Assembly (NCBI GenBank): GCA_963971425.1
Contig: OZ020515.1
Span: 11,982,291 to 12,046,290, forward strand
Source of the DNA: Bryoerythrophyllum caledonicum
Lineage: Eukaryota > Streptophyta > Bryopsida > Pottiales > Pottiaceae
Length of the DNA: 64,000 nucleotides
Reading direction: 5' to 3'
Position 1 is the first letter of the stretch, and each line of letters opens with the position of its first letter. The notes under the pieces are model-generated. The model was not told the origin of the DNA and did not search any database. It saw only the letters and a program-made list of their open reading frames with translations. The translations under genes and the position numbers were made by a program. Positions 24,656-34,206 of this stretch are shown here, one piece after another.

Positions 24656-26330
24656 TTAAGTTTGGAAGTTTTCTAGTGTGTTTTTTAGCTGTAATTTGCC
24701 TTCTGTTTTGAGGAGAAAAAAAGTTCTTGAGATTGGTGATCTCTGGCAGTCTGAGCTTTTGTTTCTGGATAGGTTTTCTGCCCCTCTATATTTGGCTAGG
24801 ATGTAATGTACTAGACCTTTGTAAATTCTGCCGAGTCTACCTTTATCATTTAGAGCATTTAATAATTGTTCGCCTATACATCTTAGATAGTCCGTTTTAA
24901 ATGAGAAGGCCTCTAGGCCAAACATGTCATGGGGGAGTTGTGTGACAACATTTGTTGTACATTTTGGGAGGCTACACATTGTTTTTTGTGTAGCTATTAT
25001 TCTTTTGTCTAGTTTTTTAATCGTGGGCATGGAGTATGGAATTGTGTAGAAGCTATAAGAAACTCCTGGTCGGATGACCATGTCTACCATGTTAATTTTT
25101 TGTGTCATTGTAGCTGGGCTTTGTAATAGGTCTTTACATTGTTTGTTTAGTTTTGCGAAGGTGACATGGGTTTGTATGTGCCATTTTAGTGATGGGACTA
25201 CATTGATTCCGAGATATATGTATGCCTCATTTTGATGTAGGATAGGGATAGGCTGGTTTCTATAGTTAATGTTTGCGTTTTGAATTTTTGTCTTGAATGA
25301 GTCTGGGTTAGTTTTTACTTTGTTTGGGCAACTTGTGATTGCACATTTTGGAACTCCAATGTCCATTCCTGACCATTTGCAGAATCTGTCGATCTTCTCA
25401 ATTTGTGTTTGGATAGTTGTTAGTTTCTCTGAGAAGATTGCCAGATCGCCGGCGTATGCGGCTGAATTTATTGTGATTTTGGAGGTTCCGAAAGTGTAAC
25501 CATTGTCTCCTCTTTGTAGCCATCTTAGTAGAGATTCTAGAAATATAATAAATAAGTAAGGGCTAAGTGTGTCTCCTTGTATTGTGCCTCTTTGGATTGG
25601 TATCGAGTGTGTTTTCCTAAAGTTTTTGCCTATGTACATGGTAGTTGACCGGGCGTATATGTTACCTACCAGTGTTACTGTGTCTTTGGGGTATCCAAGA
25701 TCACTCATGATGGCTAGTAGGCATGCGTGTCCGATAGAACCGAATGCATTTTTGAAATCTAGGTATAAGATGTAAATGTCTTGGTTGGTGAATTTCACGT
25801 CTTCCAATGCACTGATGAGAGTTTGTATCTATCTTGATGTACTGCGTTCTGCCCTAAAGCCTTCTTGGCTATCATGTAGGATGTTGTGCATTTCTCCATA
25901 CGATGATAGTATAGTAGTAAGGGTACTTGTATATAATTTATAGATGGTATTGGCTAGGGCAATGGATCTATGATGGTTAGTATGTAAGGATCACCTTTTT
26001 ATATAGAAGAATGGTTAAACTGGTTTACCAGAGTTCAGGAATTTGCTTTTGTTTGTAGCGTGTAAAAAGAAGAGGTGTAAAAGTTTGTGAAATTGTTCCG
26101 GCATATTTTTCAGAATTGAGTTTGGAATTCTATCTGGCCCTGGGGCTTTGTTGCTACTTAGATTTTTGAGACATTGTTCATATGTTTCTTTTTTGAAGTA
26201 TGTGTGTAGGGGTATGTCCGGGTTCCCTCTTTTTTCTATGACAAATCCGTCTAAGTCATGCCATGTGTATTGTTTAGCATTGCAAGTGCATGTTGGGGGA
26301 TGTTTGGTTTGGTAATTGCACGGAGGGGTG
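24656..26330 (-). pseudogene. LINE-B reverse transcriptase (active-site mutant)
   Basis: The upstream part 26330-25810 has NKAPGPDRIPNSIL near 26145 and frame changes. The 383-codon frame 25807-24656 carries motif A YLDFKNAFGS (Asp17), motif B GTIQGDTLSPYLF and the catalytic box as YAGD (25445-25456), where the first Asp of YxDD is Gly. The thumb and LINE-specific sequence follow. Loss of the metal-binding Asp predicts no polymerase activity. Confidence 0.9.
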
Positions 26331-26903
26331 GTGGGTTTGTTGATTTGTGACTGTTGGAGGTATATCTCATTTGCAATGTCTGTCAGGTTTGTCAGGATGT
26401 TGCCATGTTGATCTCAGATGTAGTCTAAGGTTTGCGGGTTGTTATTGCTTCTAAAAACTTTTTGATTTATCTTTTTGGGGCTTTTGTTGTAAAGTTGTCT
26501 GTATTTTGAGATGGCTTTTTTGATGCAACTGAGGTTGTATTTTGTGGTTATTTTTTGTGCCATCTTTTTTGCGGTTTTGGCCAGTTGGGCTTTTCTAGAG
26601 ATCCAATTGTCTAGGAGGTTGTCATCTATGGGTGGGTATGGGATGTCTGGGTCTTTGTAGTTTTGTATATTGTTTAGAATTGGGTGTGTTCGCCATACTG
26701 GGTTTGTTTTTTGAATGCGTATAAGTTTTCTGATGATGTGGTATGTCGTCAAGTGATGTTTCCAAGGTTTTGCTAGTTTCCTGGGTAGGTATCCTCCTTG
26801 TTGTGTTGTTTGTGGAGTTAGGTATGGTAGTGGTTGTGCCTAACATGTGAGTTCAATTGTGAGTGAGATTTCTTGAGTCAATTTGTCTAAGGTATCACAT
26901 GCG
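26331..26903 (-). pseudogene. LINE-B ORF2 segment between endonuclease and RT
   Basis: The 112-codon frame at 26414-26752 with KKAISKYRQLYNKSPKKINQK is a basic helical stretch typical of the EN-RT linker in LINEs. Flanking frames are shifted. Confidence 0.6.
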
Positions 26904-27810
26904 TCAGACCACTGGGTGTCGGAGAGGTTGTTGTTGTTTGCTAGGATTTGTGTGAGTTGGTCTATGGTGTTTGAGTTTTTTTTCAAAAAATGATGTGTGG
27001 AATGCTTCCATGTTTTCTGAGGGGATCGGATTGAGAATTATTTTTGTGGAGCTTGTTGGTTTCTTTGGGATTCTGCTAATTAGTGTGTTGTGTGGGATGT
27101 GGAGTTGGATGGGGAAGTGATCAAAGTTTAGATTATTTTCTATATCAATTGTGCATGTAAAGTGATGGTGTGGTTCGTTGGTGTAGAAATCATCAATTAA
27201 GTTTGTTTCTGTGTAGTTATGTCCACCTAGTCTAGAAAAGTTTGAGTTTGTTGGGATGTATGTGAGTTGTAGGCGGTTGGTAAAGTTTCTCCATTTGTAG
27301 TCTTCAGTCTGCAAGGGGTGAGGTTATTGTTTTTCCGTCTTCCAATTATGGCAATACCCCTATTGAAATCCCTTGTGAGGATTTGTGTATGGTTTGGGTG
27401 GTTTTATGTGAGGTTTGTAATATTGTTGTATATTTCTGGGATGAGAGCAAGGTCATCTTGGTGTGATGGCATGTATAGATGTATGATAAGCCAATGTTGG
27501 AGTGGGTTTGAAGGGGGTTGGAAGTTTTGTAATATTTCCTGGAAATGTGTATTTTTTGTTTATAAGAGTGAGGAGTCCTCCTCTGATGTTTAGGATTTTT
27601 CTTTGTTGCGCACACCTAGTGATGTTATGTGTATTGTTGAAGATTAATTTGTATTCTGGAAATAATTTTTCGATATATTTCCTGGATTTTGTAGCTGTTA
27701 TTTTTGTTTCTTGGATGCATATAATTCCATGTGCAGTTTGAAAGTTTTGTATTAAGTTTTGGATGCTAGGGAGTGTGGCATTTAGAGAGGCTGCATTCCA
27801 GGTGATAAGG
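26904..27810 (-). pseudogene. LINE-B AP-type endonuclease (broken by frameshifts)
   Basis: Pieces in three frames give the APE-like endonuclease motifs in order: NLITWNAASLN near 27810, GIICIQETKI (metal-binding Glu) near 27725, a degraded DFN motif as LTRDFNRG near 27370, and NLNFDHFPIQLH (the SDH-like motif) near 27115. In an active element this enzyme would nick target DNA. At least two frame changes and a stop break it. Confidence 0.75.
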
Positions 27811-28331
27811 TTTGTGTTGTTTTGATTTTTGTTTATTGGGCATGGTTGGAGGGGGATATAACTATTTTCTTGGGAGGGGTGTGTATTCTAGGATAGGGTC
27901 CAAGCATTTTAGTGATTGACTTGCAAGTTTGTCTGAGATGTAGGGGAATTTGTTTTTTATCATATTGATTGGTGGAGGTGTGTTATGTTTGTGTATATAG
28001 TTATATAGTGATTTATGTATGGATTTTTTAGGGTAGATTATGTGTTGTTTTAGACATTTCAATTTTGTGTATGCATGTTCTGTATGGATATGTCTTTCCA
28101 GGGGGTTCAATAGTGTTGTAAGTTTTGAGAGAATGGTGTGTGTCCAGCTATTTGTAGTGTTAAGTTGTGGCCATGCTGAGATTAAGGTATTGCATTTGTT
28201 TATGGAAGGGCTAATAGTGACTATGATAGCATATAGGATATCCGATGGGGGGTGATGCGATAGGGTTTGGAGGAATTGGGCGATGTGGGGGTATATATTG
28301 TTTTATTCAATGTGCTCAAGGTGTAGAGGTT

Positions 28332-29123
28332 TTAGTAATAGTGCAAATGTTTTGCTAGGTGTGTGTATTCTGGATATAGTTTGATGGTGCCGGATATGAA
28401 GTATAGTTTGGCTCGGTTTTTGTTTACTGAGGGGTGGTTTTGGAGGATTTTGGGCATGGGTCCTGGACTGGTTTCTATATCTCCACTAAGGAGGAGCAAC
28501 AATTTTTTGTAGTTTCTTTTTAGAGAAGGATTTTCTGAGTATGGCGGTGTTCGGTGGTCTGTTTGGTGATTATTAGATGTTGGTTTGGTGATGTGTTGTA
28601 GATTGGTAAAGTGGGTGATATTTTGAGGCAGGAATTGAGTGTATTGTGTAGTATAGTGTTGATAAGGTAATTGTATAGGAAGTTTATATATATTTTTGAG
28701 GGGGGTTTGTCTGGAATTTTTTGTGTGGGGTTGGCCACCAGATTGGGTGCGGGGTTGGGTGTGGGTGGTTGTAAAGGTTTTTAGTGATTTTTGGAGGAGT
28801 GTTAGTGTTGTGTGTTTTGTAAGGGGTTGTTTTGGATGCTTTGTGGATAGTTGTATGTGTGGTTCGGTAAGCCGTTTGTTGTAGTGGTAGAAGGTTTGTT
28901 GTTTAGGGATTTGTGTGATTATATCTTTTGGAGTTCGTGTGTTTGGTTTGGAGTTTTTTTTATTGAGGATTTGAATTTTGAAAAGAATAGATGTTTGGTT
29001 TTGAGGATATGTATAATAGTTGTATTGTGTTTGGAGTTGTTGTATTTCTTTTGTGTTGGTAGTATTTATAAATACTAGTCTTTTGTGGTTTTTTGTTTTG
29101 GGTTTAGAATTTATAAAATCCAA
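28332..29123 (-). pseudogene. LINE-B ORF2 N-terminus with 2A-like motif
   Basis: 263-codon frame starting 52 bases after the ORF1 stop. A Thr/Gln/Pro/Lys-rich region of unknown function leads to a basic-hydrophobic run and GDIETSPGP at residues 214-222 (28458-28484). This matches the 2A translational-recoding consensus D-(V/I)-E-x-N-P-G-P except Ser for Asn. 2A-like sequences near the N-terminus are known in some animal and trypanosome LINEs. The frame stops at 28332; ORF2 sequence continues beyond in other frames. Confidence 0.75.
28458..28484 (-). promoter_or_regulatory. 2A-like (StopGo) peptide coding site
   Basis: Encodes GDIETSPGP followed by Met, preceded by KKLLLLLS. The Asn of the consensus is Ser (AGT codon), which would be expected to weaken or abolish ribosome skipping in this copy. 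Confidence 0.7.
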
Positions 29124-29175
29124 TGTTTTTGGTGTTTTTTATGTTGTTTGTAGCATGATGTTTCATTTGTCAAAG

Positions 29176-31021
29176 TTAGTTTGACTGGTCCATAGAACCT
29201 TCACCTCCTTCAATCATCATCTTGTCAAGGATGTCTATTGTAAGTTTGAGTTGACCATAGAGTGCTCTCATCTCCTTGCGAACCGCATGAGCTGAAGCTT
29301 TGACAATCTGGTCTGCATAAGTGCGTGATTCCTCCACCATTGTGTCCTTGAAGGTAGCAAGTTCCTGCCTCACCTCAAATTTGGTGGCCTCTACACTTTT
29401 AGCCACTGCTAAGTCCACAAGCTTGTTAATGTCTTTTACATTTTGGTCATTGGTTTTGGTGATGTTTAGAGCCTCAACCGTGTCTACTATGGCAGTGTTA
29501 ATGTTGCCAAAACCTAACCTTAACAACTCCTTGTGACTTGGCTTGCTAGTGCCATCCATACTCTTAGGGTGTGGTGTAAAAGTAAGAAGAAGAACGTCGG
29601 TCTCCGAACGAGGCCGACATGAATAAAGTGTCTGTTCGTTCCACCACTAAGACCATGTCCACCGGACAGGGATTTAGTAAGCTGGAACTACTTCTCCCTT
29701 TCGAGGGTAGACACTATGTAACAAGTAGCCAAGAACCATAGAACCCACCAACCACAAAGAATGGTGTAAAAGTTACATAGTGGCCATGCATCTCCCCAAC
29801 CTTGTTCACGAATTTTTTATAGATTGCAACATTCTTGCATTCAATGTTATAAGACCCTTTACTCTTGCCACCTTCAGTTTTGAAGAAGAGTTCCACAATG
29901 TTTTCAGTTCCCATATGTTTTTGTATTGCCTCTTCAAGTTCTTTGAGTTTTTTCACCTTGTTAAGCCCTATGGCAATGAGGGATATGGCTTCTTTTTTAG
30001 CTTTGTCATTAGCCGACATTTTGCCTCTAGGGGCAAAAGTTGGGACAAACACTTCATTGTCCATAAAGATTTTTTCTTGTCTTATTTTTAAAGCTTGATT
30101 TGGTGTTGTTTCTCTCACCCATGCAAAGTCTTGTTCCAACATTTTAGTGACACTTACGACCTCATAGTTTGAGCCTTTGCAAAAACCTTCATCCACGATT
30201 TCAAGGAGAATCTCATGACGGTCCTTTCCTTTTAATGATGGACTGTTAATGCGTGTATTATGCATACTGAGTGGGGCAACAATATCATATGATCTGCATA
30301 CTTTAGCTCTGAGGGTTGTGTGATCAAACGCAAGAACAAATGGGCGAGGACCTGAGAGGAGATCACATCCATCAACCTCAGGTGTCAGAAGGTGGACTTG
30401 AAGGATTCCATTCCATTTTTCAGAGTTGTGTTGACACATAGCAATGATTAGTTGGGACTCAGCCATACTTTCACCCAACTTGATTCCGATGACTTCAAGC
30501 CTTGTTCTAGCCATATTAATGACTTGATCTTTTGTGAGTGTACATTCTTTTATTTCGAATGCAAGTGCAATTTGGTAGTTGAAGGAAAAACCATGTTCAT
30601 CCACCTCCAACTCACTAGGGAGTTGGGTGAGGTTGAAGTGGTTTCCTTCAACTCCATCCTAACGGACGTTGTTCCACTCTTCTTGTACTACATAAGGAAA
30701 TGAAGGAGTGGAATTGATGACATTATCAACTTCATTTGCATTCATTCCTAGCTATAGTAGTTCTGATTTGGTTAGGTTGGTTTCTTTAGATGCATTACGT
30801 CTTTGACCAAGTGCATTCAGAGTGGCAAATCCAAGCCAATAAGAGATAGGGGTATACACCTCACTGGTTGTCATGGTGGTGCCTTGGTCATGAACACCAG
30901 CATCCTCTCCAACTGCTGCATCCATATCCAGTTGACATGTAGGATTTATCTCCAACTCGTTGTTTGGTGTTTGAATGGGAGTGGAGGTGTCCTTTCCTGA
31001 TGTAGGAGTCGGTATCATCAT
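29176..31021 (-). pseudogene. LINE-B ORF1, ~551 codons, two TAG stops and one insertion
   Basis: Three open pieces (31021-30752, 30751-29774 and 29571-29176) are one reading frame. TAG stops fall at 30752-30754 and 30659-30661, and a 178-bp insertion plus a 12-bp duplication sits at 29584-29761. Removing insertion and duplicate joins YVTFTP to HPKSMDG in frame, and the whole span then divides exactly into 552 codons. The middle has a possible RNA-binding-like fold (ELFFKTEGG... KFVNKVGEMHGHYVTFTP). The last ~100 residues look like a coiled coil (KSVEATKFEVRQELATFKD). ORF1 proteins usually coat LINE RNA. No zinc knuckle seen. Confidence 0.75.
29584..29761 (-). mobile_element. 178-bp LINE 3' tail inserted in LINE-B ORF1
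   Basis: Perfect 12-bp duplication TGGTGTAAAAGT at 29572-29583 and 29762-29773. The content is the family 3' signature (CTACCCTCGAAAGGGAG, GGTGGAACGAACAGACAC, CTTTATTCA), ending in a TTCTTCTTCTT tail. It is a severely 5'-truncated LINE or a SINE using the LINE tail. Confidence 0.85.
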
Positions 31022-34000
31022 GTATATACAATAAAATGTGTGTAAGAATTCTTGTTTTCAAGTATTCTCTTTGCCCTCATGCCAACTCCCCTCCCACACA
31101 ATAAGGTGTGGGTTGTACGTGGATAGTGGGGGAGAGTAGTTTAGTTGCAATTTTGAGGTCTAGGGAAGATCCATTTGGATTCCACTTGATCTTGTATTGC
31201 TAGTGTGGGTATGCCCACTAGTGTGGTTGTTGTATTGAATACAACAATCCCTCGCTTGCATATTTTGAGGTAATACTAATGGTATCAATATTGTATATGT
31301 TTGTATGAGGATCAATTTGTTTGGTGTTGGCATGTTGATTACTTTGCTCCAATTACCCTCACCTTCCGACATAGTAAGGAATGGGTTGTGCAGGTGAGGA
31401 GTAATGGATATGGATACAAACATGTAATACCATAATGTGCTTGATTTATGCAATACATGGGGTAAGTGCACATCAATGTTGATGAAACTTTGCACCATAT
31501 TGCAATATACTAGGTATCGTATTACTATTGGTTCTTTTCTTATTACATTAGAGGGTACTACTTGTGAGCTATCCATTCTACCAATTTGTGTGACTTGTGG
31601 AATAGGATATTGCCACCATGTTTTACAGTGTAGGCTACACATTTTAGCAATTTGCAAGAACAATGTGGTTTGAAAGCGTTTTCTAGAGTTTTTAAGAGAC
31701 TTGAACCTCTTAGTGTATTGAGTGACACATGTGATTATGATTTTAGTATTAGCAACTCTATGGGACATAGATGTTTTTATGTAATAACTAATGTATATGA
31801 TAGAGTGGGGGTTCTTAGTGTTTTTTAAGGACCTTCTAGGAGTATAGATAGGTGACATATTATTCTTGTAACTTAGCCCAAATTCTGATGTACCAGAGTA
31901 GAGTTAATATTTCAAACCTGATGAGATCACTTGATGCTCTCTTGCTATGTTTTGATTTTTCGGTACTTGGTGCCATTTCTCCTTGTCTTGCTTGTCTTGG
32001 AGTCTTGGTTGGAGCCTTCCTTTTATTCTTGTTTGTTGTTGGGGCACTGTCTTCCACTTGTTATACACCTTGTTTCAATCGTCTAGCTTTGATTTGAGGA
32101 TGCTGCAAAGAGGGGTCATTTTGTCGAGTTGCTCTTGGTTTTTCCTCCGTCGGCGGCGTAACGATTGATGCTCTAGTTCTGTCCTAGCTACACCCACACA
32201 GTTCCAACAAAGCAAAGCAAGGGTGCTTTTTCTATGGTTTAATGTGGAGGAGGTAGGTAGCTTAGGTAGGTTAGAGTAATTACAGTCGAGCACACATATA
32301 GCGAGGCCACTCCATGTGTGTAGTACCCTGCCCTTGAGTGTACTAATGAATACACAAGCAAGGTAAGGGGACTAACTTGTTGTAGTTGGGTCCAGTGTTC
32401 GACTGCGAGCCTTGCTTTATCCCCTCCCGAGTACAGTCCACGTTGTTGTGATACTACCGTTCAGGGATGAGTTCGATTCGTCCTTTGGCCGCTTTCCTGA
32501 CTTACTTGATGGATCTTCTCAGCCTTTTGTGGAGTTTGGTCCAAGAGGCTGGGGCGCGGGGTGGCTTGGTTTTGTATAATGTGACCGGTTGCCTGGGTTC
32601 GTTGTGAGCTACAAACCGCTGCTGATTGGTGATGTCATTACAGGTTCTGCACGTTGAAACTAACAACACACATGCAACATTTCCGTTCTTTCTTACTTAT
32701 TTATTGAGTTCCATTTGTGTTAGGGTTAGTTTCAGTGCAAGGTGCAGGTCTTCAACTTGATAATACGTGATGTGAATTGACGCATAGCATGCAGTGTTGA
32801 ACGAATATATGAACTTGTGCAGAGTATGATTTGCCGTACCTTTGGTTGTTGTACAGACTTTCCTGAACTTGAGAGTGTAGGTGTGGTCCGTCAGGAGGTG
32901 TGGTTTTGTTCTTGTTCCTTGTATGCTCGGTGCGTGTATCTGAGTCTGGTTGCTGGCGTAGCAGGTATCTAAGTACCCTCTCTAGATTGTAGTCCACGGT
33001 ATTAGGGCACTAGTATTCGGGGGAGAGTTTGTTTGGTCTTTTGGTGACTTGCATGGTATGCATATTGATCTTCTTCGCCTATTCTTGATTGTAGTCAACG
33101 AGGTTGACGTGTAGGGCAGCTCGGCTTCACCTGTTGGGACCTTGCAGTCTTGTTGCAGGTTTGTGAACTTAGGTACGCGTAGCTCCTGTTGTTGGTGCGT
33201 GTCGTGATCTTCGAGCCGCTGTTGGTTGGTCATGTCGTTACTTGTTGTGTTCCTGCACATTAAGCCTAATAGAGCACATGCAACATTTTTTTTTTCTTTG
33301 ATTTCTGTGTGAACTTCGTTGATATTGGAGGTGCTCGTGTAGTCTGCCGGGAGGAGTGGCGCTTTTGCTTTCAGTATGCTTGGTATGTGTGTCTGGTTCT
33401 TGTTGCAGGGGAGTGTGCGTAGAGCAAGGATACTAAATTCTTCACAAGAGGCTGCAAGATTAACGTGGCTTGCTTGGTCAAGTTACAGACTCCGAGACAT
33501 GAGATCAACTCGGATCTTTTATCTACCCAAGTCTTACTCAGTCGGCTAGTACGTGAACCTACCGCCTTTGTAGATATAGTGCGGCAGTTGATCTAGACTT
33601 AGGGCTGAAGACTGTGACTCTTCTGTTACCTTGAAACCTCGATCCTATTGTGCAAGTAGATCACAGTGCTCCCTTCTCAACTAAGTGCAGACGTCTACAC
33701 GACCATGAATCTAGGGTTTCAAAGTAAGGACAGGGCAACGCCGACGCAGCCGCTTCGGCATTCTGTCCTCTCCCGACTTCAAATCTGTTACCACAAGATC
33801 AGGGAAGTGAGGGTCTCCTAGGCGTCTGTGCTCAGAGCACTTGTTTCCATTTGCAGTTTTCGGATCGGAGGAACCAACAACGGCCCAACTCTTCTGAAGA
33901 CTTCCTTTCCTCACGATCTACGGCCTTGCTGACTGGTGCACAATGAGAGGTGTGAGTAGCCGTGGTTCGCTTGCACTTGAACCCTACCAGCAGAAAGTTT

Positions 34001-34194
34001 TTCCCCTTGCCTCTCCTCAGTTCTATGCTTCTGTAGGATATCCACAAGAACTAGGGTTTGTGGAGAGGCCAACCCTCTCTACACTATTCTTGCAGATCTA
34101 TAGTTCCTTTCCCTTAACAACACTCACCAGATCCCACTTCTAACGTAGTTAGACATTGCTTCCATCACACATCAAAATTTCCTATCTCCTTTTT
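31022..34194 (-). other. LINE-B 5' region with diverged tandem monomers
   Basis: About 3.2 kb upstream of ORF1. Blocks near 32590-32690 and 33170-33290 match (CCGCTG.TG.TTGGT, ATGTC.TTAC, CTGCAC.TT, CACATGCAACATTT), as do 32870-32960 and 33310-33410. This gives two diverged monomers of roughly 500-600 bp. The minus-strand 232-codon frame 31160-31858 has no recognisable domain. The region presumably contains the internal promoter. Confidence 0.55.
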
Positions 34195-34206
34195 TATGTT
34201 ATCCCA

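Larger units (their letters stand above)
21245..34194 (-). mobile_element. LINE-B: apparently full-length ~13-kb non-LTR retrotransposon
   Basis: Bounded by the perfect 12-bp duplication TATGTTATCCCA at 21233-21244 and 34195-34206; excision restores the LINE-A frame. The sense strand is minus. Order from the 5' end: 5' region with diverged tandem monomers (34194-31022), ORF1 (31021-29176), ORF2 (29123-21495) with 2A-like motif, AP-type endonuclease, reverse transcriptase, RNase H, zinc finger and a conserved C-terminal domain, then a 3' UTR ending in a TTATTATTAT tail. 12,950 bp, of which 190 is a later insertion with its duplication. The coding strand is strikingly G-poor and A/C-rich. Frames are broken, so it is an inactive copy. 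Confidence 0.85.

Noticed and set aside
30659-30754. Programmed readthrough of TAG codons in ORF1
   Set aside because: The copy is otherwise decayed (frameshifts in ORF2, YAGD), so ordinary stop mutations explain it better.
31160-31858. 232-codon minus-strand frame in the LINE-B 5' region
   Set aside because: No domain, no homologous frame in other copies here, and low-complexity composition; more likely a chance opening in the leader.
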